This document shows positions 44,735 through 52,296 of a stretch of DNA of 64,000 nucleotides, piece after piece. Within the stretch, counting starts at the first letter, position 1, and every line of letters starts with the position of its first letter. The position numbers and the translations under genes were made by a program. The stretch is from Pseudomonas gingeri (lineage in GTDB: Bacteria > Pseudomonadota > Gammaproteobacteria > Pseudomonadales > Pseudomonadaceae). The stretch spans positions 1-64,000 of the forward strand of contig NZ_JACAOS010000030.1 in assembly GCF_013386165.1 (NCBI RefSeq), read 5' to 3'. A model generated the notes under the pieces. The model had not been told where the DNA came from. It was given only the letters and a program-made list of their open reading frames with translations, and made no database searches.

Positions 44735-44836
44735 GTCCATTGCTATGCTTTGAACTATCGGCTGGTCGCCGCTGGTTGGGAGCGTTGGGAGAATCCTAGC
44801 CATCGTGGTCAGCGTGGCCCGATGGGGATTCTAATA

Positions 44837-45472
44837 ATGAAAAACCCTTATGCTCCTGGCTTCTGGTGTGCGGTGGTGGCGCTGGTCCTGCTCTCGGCGA
44901 CCTACTTCTATGGCGTCATGCTGGCGCACCAGATCGACAAGGCGTTGGTCTTTCTCGACAGCGCCACGGCCCTGATTGCGGTGATGTCCATCGCGGTGGT
45001 GGCCTGGGCCAGCTACCAGGCGCAGCAGGTGAAGAAACGCCAGCTGTCCCAGAGCAAGACCCTGGTGCTGGTCTGGGACACCAAAGTCGCCCTGCGCCGG
45101 GTCGAAACCGTGTTCGACCGGTATTTCTGGGGCAGTTACTGGCAGCCGGGGCGGACCTTCCAGGAGGTCATGGGCGAACTCACCGGTACCCCGCTGGAAA
45201 AAAGCCTTGAAATGCTCAAGAGCCAATGCCTGAAACTCGACCACGAAGTGGCCCATGACGAGCGCCACTGGCTGACCAATGCCCGCGAATTGTCCGATGT
45301 CGCCACCGCCATGGCCCGCGAACGCTATCAACTGGACGTCTGCGACCCGAGTAACGACTCGGCGGAAGGCGTGGTGATCAACCGTGACTTCGAAGTGTTG
45401 GTGTACACCTGGACCGCGCGGTTGAAGACTTTCGATCATCAACTGGATGAGATGGAAGTCCAGTATTCCTGA
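44837..45472 (+). CDS. Membrane protein of unknown function
   Basis: 211 residues. Two membrane helices lie near the N-terminus (about 8-28 and 40-62), followed by a cytoplasmic helical domain of about 150 residues (QAQQVKKRQLSQSKTLVLVWDTK, YFWGSYWQPGRTF). No family recognised. The ATG at 44837 has GGGGAT before it; an ATG at 44822 in frame is also possible. It is about 100 bases downstream of the efflux operon and may be independent. Confidence 0.7.
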   Translation: MKNPYAPGFWCAVVALVLLSATYFYGVMLAHQIDKALVFLDSATALIAVMSIAVVAWASYQAQQVKKRQLSQSKTLVLVWDTKVALRRVETVFDRYFWGSYWQPGRTFQEVMGELTGTPLEKSLEMLKSQCLKLDHEVAHDERHWLTNARELSDVATAMARERYQLDVCDPSNDSAEGVVINRDFEVLVYTWTARLKTFDHQLDEMEVQYS

Positions 45473-45748
45473 GTAAACACACCTCCTCCCCGACGGCTGC
45501 CCAGTCGTCGCCACTGTGCGCAGGCTGCCGATAAGCGCGGCTGAGTGCACTATTCCCGTACTGCGTTGTCAGTCACTTCGCTTTTGTCTGTAGGGCAAAG
45601 GTGTGGTCAGTGACCCCTTGGGCAAAGCCTTGGGGCCTGCTCCGGCAAATGCTACCCTGCGTCCTTTCGGGCATTGTCGAGCCGGCTCCGGTCAGGGGTC
45701 AGGAAGACCAGCATTTTTCCACTTAACGGACATCGATCGGGTCAATTC

Positions 45749-47263
45749 ATGAATAAATCAGCAGGCTTGCTTTTAGGTTTTGTCGTGGTGGTCGGTGCGG
45801 TGAGCACCGTCGGCGCGTGGTACACCGGCAATCAGTTGGAAGGGGTGCTGAACACCTCGATCCAGGACGCCAACCAACAGTTGAAAACTGCCCTGGCCAG
45901 TGCCGGTGGCAGCGCGAGTATCGAGTTGGTGTCGCTTGATCGCCATCTGTTTACCAGCACTGCGCATTACCGCGTCAAGTTTCAGAACCTGCAGGCCGGC
46001 GCAGAGAAGAAAGATATAGAGCTGCTGTTCGTCGACCATATCGAGCACGGGCCGCTGCCGTGGTCGCGTCTCAAGGCGCTGAAACTGGCACCGGTGATGG
46101 TCAACAGCAACTATGAGCTGGAAAAGAACGACGTCACCGCCAAGTGGTTCGACGCCGCCAAGGGCGCCGCGCCGCTCAAGGGCCAGGTCGCCCTGGGCTA
46201 CAACCGTTCGGTGGACGGCAATGTCGAACTGGTGCCGCTGGACTTCGCACCGGACGCCACCACCAGCCTGAAATTCTCCGGGCTGAACCTGGCGGTGACC
46301 GCCAGCGATCAGGCGGCCAAGATCAAGCTCAACGGCTACATGGACAACCTCAAGGTGTCCGCGGTCTCCCCTGAGCAGGGGCCGGTGCAGCTCGAACTGA
46401 ACGGCCTGACCCTGGCCAGTGACCTGACCAAGAGCGATCTGGGTTTCTACCTGGGGCAGAACACCCTCGAGCTGAGTGAGACCAAGGTGGGCTTTGGGGT
46501 CAAACCGGCGGTGATCACCATCAAGGGCCTCGAGCAGAAAGACTCGACGGAAGCCGTGGGCAATGTACTCGCCGGGCGAATGGCCTATAACGTGGCGTCC
46601 ATCGACTACAACGACAAACCGGTGGGCAGTGCCCAGATGAGCTTGACGGCCAAGAACCTGGACTTTCCGGCGATGCAATCGCTGATCAAGCTGTACCAGG
46701 TCCAGTTGGAAGCGCTGCAAAAGGCCCAGGCCGCAGGGGCGCCAGACCCTGAAGCGGCGGTCCCGGAACTGACCCCGGCCCAGCAAACCCAGGCCGAAGC
46801 GGACATCAAGCAATTGTTGGCCGGCAAGCCGCAGATCGCCCTGGAAAACCTCTCGTTCAAGAGCGCCAATGGCGAAAGCCACGCCAGCCTGGTGGTCGAC
46901 CTGACCAACCCGTCTTCCACCGACTTGCCGCCGGTGGAGTTGGGCAAGCAACTGGTTTCGCAGCTGGACGCCAAGGTGTCCTTGTCCAAGCCGATGATCG
47001 CCGACCTGGCGGGCCTGCAGGCGCAGATCCAGGGCCAGACCGACCCCAAGGCGATTACCCAGCAAGCCTCGATGGCCAGTGAAATGGCCGGCACCATGGC
47101 CTTGTCCACGGAGATGGCGACGGTGCAGGGCAGCGATATCGTCTCGACACTGCACTATGCCAACGGCCAGGTGGACTTCAACGGGCAGAAAATGCCGGTG
47201 GAAGATTTCATCACCTTGCTGCTGACCAAGTTCGGCGGTTCGGGCGGCGGTGAACAGCCTTAA
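45749..47263 (+). CDS. DUF945 (YdgA-like) protein
   Basis: 504 residues. An N-terminal membrane anchor or signal (GLLLGFVVVVGAVSTVGAWYTG) precedes a long beta-rich periplasmic region of repeated strands, and the SLTAKNLDFPAMQSLIKLYQ segment is typical of DUF945/YdgA. Its function is unknown; an envelope role is likely. It ends 9 bases before the convergent response-regulator gene. A small TTAAAC-CCGGC-GTTTAA hairpin (47260-47276) spans both stop codons. Confidence 0.85.
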   Translation: MNKSAGLLLGFVVVVGAVSTVGAWYTGNQLEGVLNTSIQDANQQLKTALASAGGSASIELVSLDRHLFTSTAHYRVKFQNLQAGAEKKDIELLFVDHIEHGPLPWSRLKALKLAPVMVNSNYELEKNDVTAKWFDAAKGAAPLKGQVALGYNRSVDGNVELVPLDFAPDATTSLKFSGLNLAVTASDQAAKIKLNGYMDNLKVSAVSPEQGPVQLELNGLTLASDLTKSDLGFYLGQNTLELSETKVGFGVKPAVITIKGLEQKDSTEAVGNVLAGRMAYNVASIDYNDKPVGSAQMSLTAKNLDFPAMQSLIKLYQVQLEALQKAQAAGAPDPEAAVPELTPAQQTQAEADIKQLLAGKPQIALENLSFKSANGESHASLVVDLTNPSSTDLPPVELGKQLVSQLDAKVSLSKPMIADLAGLQAQIQGQTDPKAITQQASMASEMAGTMALSTEMATVQGSDIVSTLHYANGQVDFNGQKMPVEDFITLLLTKFGGSGGGEQP

Positions 47264-47272
47264 ACCCGGCGT

Positions 47273-47986
47273 TTAACGGGAGGTCACGCTTTCCAGTCGA
47301 TACCCATAGCCGTAGATCGTCAGCAACTGCCAGCCGTGCTCGGCGGTCAGGCCCAGCTTGTTGCGCAGGCGATAGATATGGGTATCGAGGGGACGCGAGG
47401 AGAGTATTTCTTCATGGGGCCAGAAGCGCTCGTAGAGATACTCGCGCGACAGCGGCCGTCCCAGGTTGCTGAACAGGCAGCGCGCCAGGCGATACTCACG
47501 CTCGGTCAGGTTGACCGGGCTGCCTGAGCGGGTCACGGTCAGCTCGCCATCGTCGAAGCTCAAATCATTGAAGGTGGCGATTTCGCTGGCGTTGCCGCGC
47601 TGTCCGGCATGTCGACGCAGCACCGCATTGACCCGCGCCTTGAGTTCGTTGGCGCGGAACGGTTTGCTCACGTAATCGTCGGCGCCACTGCCCAGGGCCA
47701 GGACGATATCGCTCTCGGCATCACGGCTGGTGAGCATGATCGCCGGCGGCGGCACTTCCATGTGTTCGCGGGTCCAGCGCAGCAGCGCCAGGCCACTGAG
47801 GTCCGGCACCTGCCAGTCGAGAATCAGCAGGTCGAAGGTTTCCCGGCGCAATTGGCGCAGCAGGTCTTCGCCGCGCTCGAAGCCACGCAGGGTCCAGGGG
47901 GCTTCCCCGACACCGGCCATCTGCTCCAGGGTTTGTTCGACCCGGCGCAGTTCGGCGGGCTCGTCGTCGAGTATGGCGACACGCAT
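47273..47986 (-). CDS. OmpR/PhoB-family response regulator
   Basis: 237 residues. The receiver domain has acidic pocket D7-D8, phospho-acceptor D57 (LLILDWQVPD) and K in DYVSKPFR. A winged-helix DNA-binding domain spans about 135-235 (LTEREYRLARCLFSNLGRPLSREYLYERFW, TLDTH-like RPLDTHIYRLRNKLGL). The kinase encoded at 49806 is the natural partner although it lies on the other strand. Members of this family bind 10-11-bp direct repeats; such repeats are present at 48083 and 48488. ATG 47986 follows GGAGAAAGG; the longer frame to 48028 has no ribosome site. Confidence 0.9.
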   Translation of the reverse strand: MRVAILDDEPAELRRVEQTLEQMAGVGEAPWTLRGFERGEDLLRQLRRETFDLLILDWQVPDLSGLALLRWTREHMEVPPPAIMLTSRDAESDIVLALGSGADDYVSKPFRANELKARVNAVLRRHAGQRGNASEIATFNDLSFDDGELTVTRSGSPVNLTEREYRLARCLFSNLGRPLSREYLYERFWPHEEILSSRPLDTHIYRLRNKLGLTAEHGWQLLTIYGYGYRLESVTSR

Positions 47987-48020
47987 GTCTGGACCTTTCT
48001 CCTCGCTTAGCCACTGATCT

Positions 48021-48067
48021 GTCTTCAATGGAAGACTCTACAGGCTATTTCCTACAGGGAAGCCTGT
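48021..48067. repeat. Two inverted repeats upstream of the response-regulator gene
   Basis: GTCTTC-AATG-GAAGAC (48021-48036) and ACAGGCT-N14-AGCCTGT (48040-48046 with 48061-48067) lie between the regulator start and the direct-repeat box. They may be operator or mRNA-leader elements. Confidence 0.4.
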
Positions 48068-48082
48068 AAGTTGACCGTCAAA

Positions 48083-48133
48083 TCTGAACAATTCTGGCGA
48101 TTTCCTCAAGGACGGGCGGCGGCTGGCTAGGCT
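48083..48133 (+). promoter_or_regulatory. Direct-repeat promoter 1 (response-regulator box) for the small membrane gene
   Basis: TCTGAACAAT followed at once by TCTGGCGATT (48083-48102), a 10-bp spaced direct repeat. A -10-like TAGGCT starts 45 bases after the repeat start (48128-48133). The second copy near 48488 has the same order and distance. The arrangement fits an OmpR/PhoB-type regulator replacing the -35 box. Confidence 0.65.
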
Positions 48134-48220
48134 GATGTCAAATGGCTTTTACCCGACGTGCCGGGGCCCTTGGGGGATCAGGCGCAGGGTAACGATTTGC
48201 ACGGTCAAGGAGAAGAAACC

Positions 48221-48472
48221 ATGGGCAGTCCCCTTCGTTTCAGCAGTTTGCCATCCTGGGCGGTGCTCGGGTTGTTGTCCGGGGTGAGCCTGAGCCTGGG
48301 CTTTGGTTTTGTCGTTGGGTTGTTTCATTACGGGTCTGTCCGTCCCTCGCTGGTTGTCGAGCGGTTGTCGGTGGTGCCCGAGGACGGCTGGAGAGCGCAT
48401 TTCTCTGCACCGACGCTGTGGACCACCGGCGAGGTCATCACTGCGCGGGAACAACCGCGCTGGGTGTTTTGA
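48221..48472 (+). CDS. Small membrane protein of unknown function
   Basis: 83 residues with one strongly hydrophobic segment (about 12-40, LPSWAVLGLLSGVSLSLGFGFVVG) and a short soluble tail (ERLSVVPEDGWRAHF...). No family recognised. AGGAGAAG lies 6 bases before the ATG. It is placed behind the first direct-repeat promoter and before the second, so it is probably a member of the two-component regulon and possibly an accessory to the kinase. Confidence 0.65.
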   Translation: MGSPLRFSSLPSWAVLGLLSGVSLSLGFGFVVGLFHYGSVRPSLVVERLSVVPEDGWRAHFSAPTLWTTGEVITAREQPRWVF

Positions 48473-48791
48473 ACGGTCACTGGTAATTCTGAACAATTCT
48501 GACAGATTCGCCGAGCGCTTCGGTTTTACCCATAGAGTAGACCCAGTAAGACAGGGGCACTTTGGAGCAGGTCGGACCCACGGACGGGTGGTGGTTCGGA
48601 TCCACACGGGCTGCCGCCGAGGGACGGTCAGGATGTCCTCCCTTGGCCATTTTTTCGTCCTCCATTCATACGACGCAACACAGTGCGGCCAGGGTGATTG
48701 GGGGAGCTGTGGCATGATGGCCCCGGATGGTTTTGTACCGTCATTCCTTTACTTCGATCCTGCTCCCTCCAGAGCCTGAGCGGTCAAGCCC
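48473..48791. other. Non-coding stretch before the FecR-domain gene
   Basis: 319 bases. It contains the second direct-repeat promoter near its start and then about 250 bases of leader without recognised features. No terminator was seen. Confidence 0.5.
48488..48538 (+). promoter_or_regulatory. Direct-repeat promoter 2 (response-regulator box) for the FecR/kinase genes
   Basis: TCTGAACAAT followed by TCTGACAGAT (48488-48507), then TAGAGT at 48533-48538, again exactly 45 bases after the repeat start. The first 14 bases are identical to those of promoter 1. Confidence 0.65.
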
Positions 48792-49787
48792 ATGAGCGAA
48801 CGCTTTTTTTCGCAGCCCTTTTTTGCTGTTCTCCTGTCCCGACCGAGCCTGCGCCTGCTGCTCGGCGTCGTCTGTTGCCTGTTCGGTCACCAAGCCCTGG
48901 CGGCACCGGCCCTGCGTGGGCCTTACCTTGATCGCGAACAGCAATGCCGCCCGCAACCTTTTCCTGCGGTGGTCCTGCACTTGGCGGGCGAGGCCTGGAA
49001 ATTGGATGCCAAGGGCAAGCAAGTGGCTTTGGAAGAAGGGATGAACCTGGAAGAGCACGAAGGGGTGCGAACCTCGGGCGATGCCTTCGTCAGCCTGAGG
49101 CTGGGTGACGGTTCACGGATCGTCCTGCCTTCCAATTCCCAGGTGCGCCTGGAGCTGGACGAGACGCAGTCGGTCCCGCAGGTGCAGCTCGAACAAGGTC
49201 AGGTCGAGTCCTATGTGATCAAGCGTATCAGTGAGCATGATCGTTTCCAGATCCGCACCTCGGTCGGGGTGCTCGGGGTTCGCGGTACGCACTTTCGCAC
49301 CCGCAGCGAAGACGGTCAGGCGTTGGTCGAGGTGCTTGACGGTCAGGTCGCGGTGAGCCGCGCCGACGCGCCGCTGGCGGCTGGCAACAAGGCGCGGAGC
49401 AAGGTCGCCGTGGCGCTCGAACCCGCGGTGCGGGTCAATGCCCGGCAGGGCCTGAAGATCCAGGGCTCGGGCGAACTCAAGCCGGTCGACTTGCTGGCCG
49501 CCCCGCGCCTGCTTGGCCAGGACGGCCAACGCGGCGACAAGCCGGTCTGGCAACTCTTTCTCCAGCCTCTGGACGGTGCCCGGCGCTACCGGGCGCAGGT
49601 TGCCACCGACACGGATTTCCTCAACATCAAGCAGGAGCGTTTTTCCAGTACCCCGGATATCCGTTTCAGCGGGTTGCAGGCGGCGTTCTACCATGTGCGG
49701 CTGTCGGCATTCGACGAACAGGGACTTGAGGGCCAGACTGGGGTCTACGATATCTACTACTGGCCCAGGACGGTTCATGAGCAATAG
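48792..49787 (+). CDS. FecR-domain periplasmic protein
   Basis: 331 residues with a signal peptide (LLLGVVCCLFGHQALA). The FecR domain covers about 90-190 (GVRTSGDAFVSLRLGDGSRIVLPSNSQVRL, IRTSVGVLGVRGTHFRT). The C-terminal part is a beta-sandwich-like segment (WQLFLQPLDGARRYRAQVATD, YHVRLSAFDEQGLEGQ). FecR domains with CHASE2 kinases are a recurring pair in proteobacteria and are thought to feed an envelope signal to the kinase. It lies 18 bases upstream of the kinase gene. Confidence 0.87.
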   Translation: MSERFFSQPFFAVLLSRPSLRLLLGVVCCLFGHQALAAPALRGPYLDREQQCRPQPFPAVVLHLAGEAWKLDAKGKQVALEEGMNLEEHEGVRTSGDAFVSLRLGDGSRIVLPSNSQVRLELDETQSVPQVQLEQGQVESYVIKRISEHDRFQIRTSVGVLGVRGTHFRTRSEDGQALVEVLDGQVAVSRADAPLAAGNKARSKVAVALEPAVRVNARQGLKIQGSGELKPVDLLAAPRLLGQDGQRGDKPVWQLFLQPLDGARRYRAQVATDTDFLNIKQERFSSTPDIRFSGLQAAFYHVRLSAFDEQGLEGQTGVYDIYYWPRTVHEQ

Positions 49788-49805
49788 CGGCGACACCCGG
49801 CGTTC

Positions 49806-52115
49806 ATGAGGTTCTGGCGGCGGCACGAGGTTCGCGAGTTGACGCAGGCGCAACGGCTGTTCCGTGGTCTGTTGCGCGAATGGTTGCTGGTGGGCGTGTT
49901 GCTGCTGCCGCTGACAGCGGTGCTGTCCCTGAGCCAGAACCTGGCGTTCAGCCATTTTCTCTATGACCGGTTGAGCCGCCTGAGCCCGCTGCCGGTGGAC
50001 CCTCGCATCCTTTTGGTCACCATCGATGACCGCAGTCTTGAAGCCCTGGGGCGTTGGCCTTGGCCGCGCAGTGTGCATGCCGAGTTGCTCGATCGTTTGA
50101 GCGCGGCGCAGCCCCGAGGGGTCTTGTTCGATGTGATTTTCAGCGAGCCGCAGGCCTCCGGCAGCGGCGACGAACGCCTGGCCCAGGCGCTGTGCCGCGC
50201 CGGCAATGTGCTCTTGCCGTTGTTGCGCGAAGGCGTGCCACGGTTTGCCACGGCACTGAGGGAAATCGCGCCGATCGAGCCGTTGCGGCGCTGTGCCAGG
50301 GCGGTCGGCCATATCAACGTCGAGGCGGATAACGACGGCGTGGTTCGTGGGGTATTCCTGCGCGAAGGGCCGCTCCGGCAACCCCGTGAACAGTTGGCCT
50401 GGCTGGCCTATCAGATGGCGCTGCCAGTGGCTGAGCAGCAACCGATGCCGGGTGTCGGTGACGTCTCCGGGTTTCAGGGGTGGCAGCGCCAGAACGCCAT
50501 TCTGGTGCCCTTTATCGCGGCGGCCAGCGGCTTCCCCAGCGTGCCTTACATCAGCGTGCTGCGCGGCGAGGTGCCGGCGGCGCTGTTGCGTGATCGGTTG
50601 ATCCTGGTGGGCGCCACCGCGCCGGGCCTGGGGGATCGGTATGTGACGCCGGTGTCCGAGCAGGCCGGCACCACCGCCGGGGTGGAGATCCAGGCGAACC
50701 TGCTCAATGGCCTGTTGCAGCAGCGCAGCATTGTCGAGTTGGCGCCGCTGCCGGGCCTGCTGTTATCGGTGTCGACGGTGCTGCTGCTGTTGGGCGGGTT
50801 GCTGCTGCGTGCGCGTTATGCGCTGTGGCTGACGCTCGGCGGCATGGCGGCGGTGCTGCTGGCGTCCTGGGGATTGTTGCGGCTGGGCCTGTGGTGGTCG
50901 CCGGCCGCCAGCCTGAGCGGTTTTCTGCTGGCCTACCTGATCTGGAACTGGCGACGTCTGAGTGCGGTACTGGCTTACTTCGGCTGGGAGCTGGCCCGTC
51001 TGAACGAGGAGCCCAGGATCCTGCCCGAACGGCGCCGGTCCGTGGTGCCCGGGGGCGATGTGCTGCAAGGCCGCATCGCCGCCTTGGAGCAGGCCCTGGG
51101 ACGTACCCGCGACACCCGGCGGTTTATGGCCGATGGCCTGGAATGCCTGCCCGTCGCGACGCTGATCAGCGATACCGAGGGCCAGGTGCTGCTCGCCAAC
51201 CGCAGCGCGCGGGACCTGTTGGGGCCTGCGTTGTTGGGCGAGGATTGGCTCGATTGCCTGGCCGATCTCGGTTTTCCCGGCGTTGACGGGGTTGCACGGC
51301 CAGCATTGGCCGAGTTGGTGAGCCAGGAGTTTTGCGATCGTCACCAGCGCATCTTGCACCTGGACCTGGCACCGCTTTTGTCGACGGAAGATGAAGTCGT
51401 CGTTGGCTGGCTGTTCAGCCTGGCGGACCTGAGCCTGGCGCGCGAGGCCGAGCAGCAACGGGAAACCCTGTTGCGTTTTCTGTCCCATGACCTGCGTGCA
51501 CCGCATTCGGCGATCCTGGCGTTGCTGGAGGTGCAGCGCACACGGGACGCCGATGCACCGCTCTATCGACAGATCGAGCAGCAAGTTCGACGGGCCCTGG
51601 GCTTGACCGAGGCCTTCGTGCACCTGGCCAAGGCCGAGTCGCAGGCATACACCTTCGAGCCGGTGCTGTTCGCCATGCTGGTGCTGGATGCCTTCGACCA
51701 GGTGGCGCCGTTGGCGCAGCTCAAGGGCATCGAGCTGCGCCATCGGCTCGACGAAGTCGATGAAAGCCTGGTGCGGGCCGATGCCTCACTGCTGACCCGG
51801 GCGCTGTTCAACCTTCTGGAAAACGCCATCAAATACAGCCCTTCCGGCACCTGCGTCAGCCTCGACGTGACGGTGTCGGAGCACGCGCTGAGTTGCAGCA
51901 TCAGTGATCAGGGCCGGGGCATCAGCGCACAGGCATTGCCGCAGCTCTTCGAACCCTACAAACGCTTTGCCGGCGCCGACAACAGCGAAGGCCTGGGCCT
52001 GGGATTGTCCATGGTCAAGGCGGTGATTGACCGCCACGAAGGGCGCATCCAATGCATCAGTCTCGAGGGGCAGGGCACGACTTTCACCCTGTGCCTGCCT
52101 CTCTGGCAGGACTGA
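49806..52115 (+). CDS. CHASE2-domain sensor histidine kinase
   Basis: 769 residues. TM at about 25-45, periplasmic CHASE2 (about 55-300; ILLVTIDDRSLEALGRWPWPR, LILVGATAPGLGDRYVTPV), three closely spaced membrane helices (about 310-385), a PAS-like region (about 435-530), HisKA with H561 (FLSHDLRAPHSAIL) and HATPase (NLLENAIKYSP, DQGRGIS, GLGLGLSMV). It phosphorylates a partner, most likely the regulator at 47273. It lies 181 bases upstream of pgaA, so it may govern exopolysaccharide synthesis; this is inferred from position only. Confidence 0.9.
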   Translation: MRFWRRHEVRELTQAQRLFRGLLREWLLVGVLLLPLTAVLSLSQNLAFSHFLYDRLSRLSPLPVDPRILLVTIDDRSLEALGRWPWPRSVHAELLDRLSAAQPRGVLFDVIFSEPQASGSGDERLAQALCRAGNVLLPLLREGVPRFATALREIAPIEPLRRCARAVGHINVEADNDGVVRGVFLREGPLRQPREQLAWLAYQMALPVAEQQPMPGVGDVSGFQGWQRQNAILVPFIAAASGFPSVPYISVLRGEVPAALLRDRLILVGATAPGLGDRYVTPVSEQAGTTAGVEIQANLLNGLLQQRSIVELAPLPGLLLSVSTVLLLLGGLLLRARYALWLTLGGMAAVLLASWGLLRLGLWWSPAASLSGFLLAYLIWNWRRLSAVLAYFGWELARLNEEPRILPERRRSVVPGGDVLQGRIAALEQALGRTRDTRRFMADGLECLPVATLISDTEGQVLLANRSARDLLGPALLGEDWLDCLADLGFPGVDGVARPALAELVSQEFCDRHQRILHLDLAPLLSTEDEVVVGWLFSLADLSLAREAEQQRETLLRFLSHDLRAPHSAILALLEVQRTRDADAPLYRQIEQQVRRALGLTEAFVHLAKAESQAYTFEPVLFAMLVLDAFDQVAPLAQLKGIELRHRLDEVDESLVRADASLLTRALFNLLENAIKYSPSGTCVSLDVTVSEHALSCSISDQGRGISAQALPQLFEPYKRFAGADNSEGLGLGLSMVKAVIDRHEGRIQCISLEGQGTTFTLCLPLWQD

Positions 52116-52296
52116 TCGCGCGCGTCCCAAGTCTTTTTCGCTGGCACCGATTGAATAAATATTGGCCTTGGTTTTTTGGTCTACCCTTCGAGAACGACAG
52201 GCGGACGGCGTGTTCGACCGCTGTCGCTAAGCTCCGCCCTGTGTCTCTGCATCAGGCAGGAGCATTGGTCTCCGGCTGTCACTGGGGAAGGACGAT

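Noticed and set aside
45473..45748. Possible terminator with CCCTTGGGC-AAA-GCCTTGGGG near 45620
   Set aside because: The central bases do not pair and no U-run follows.
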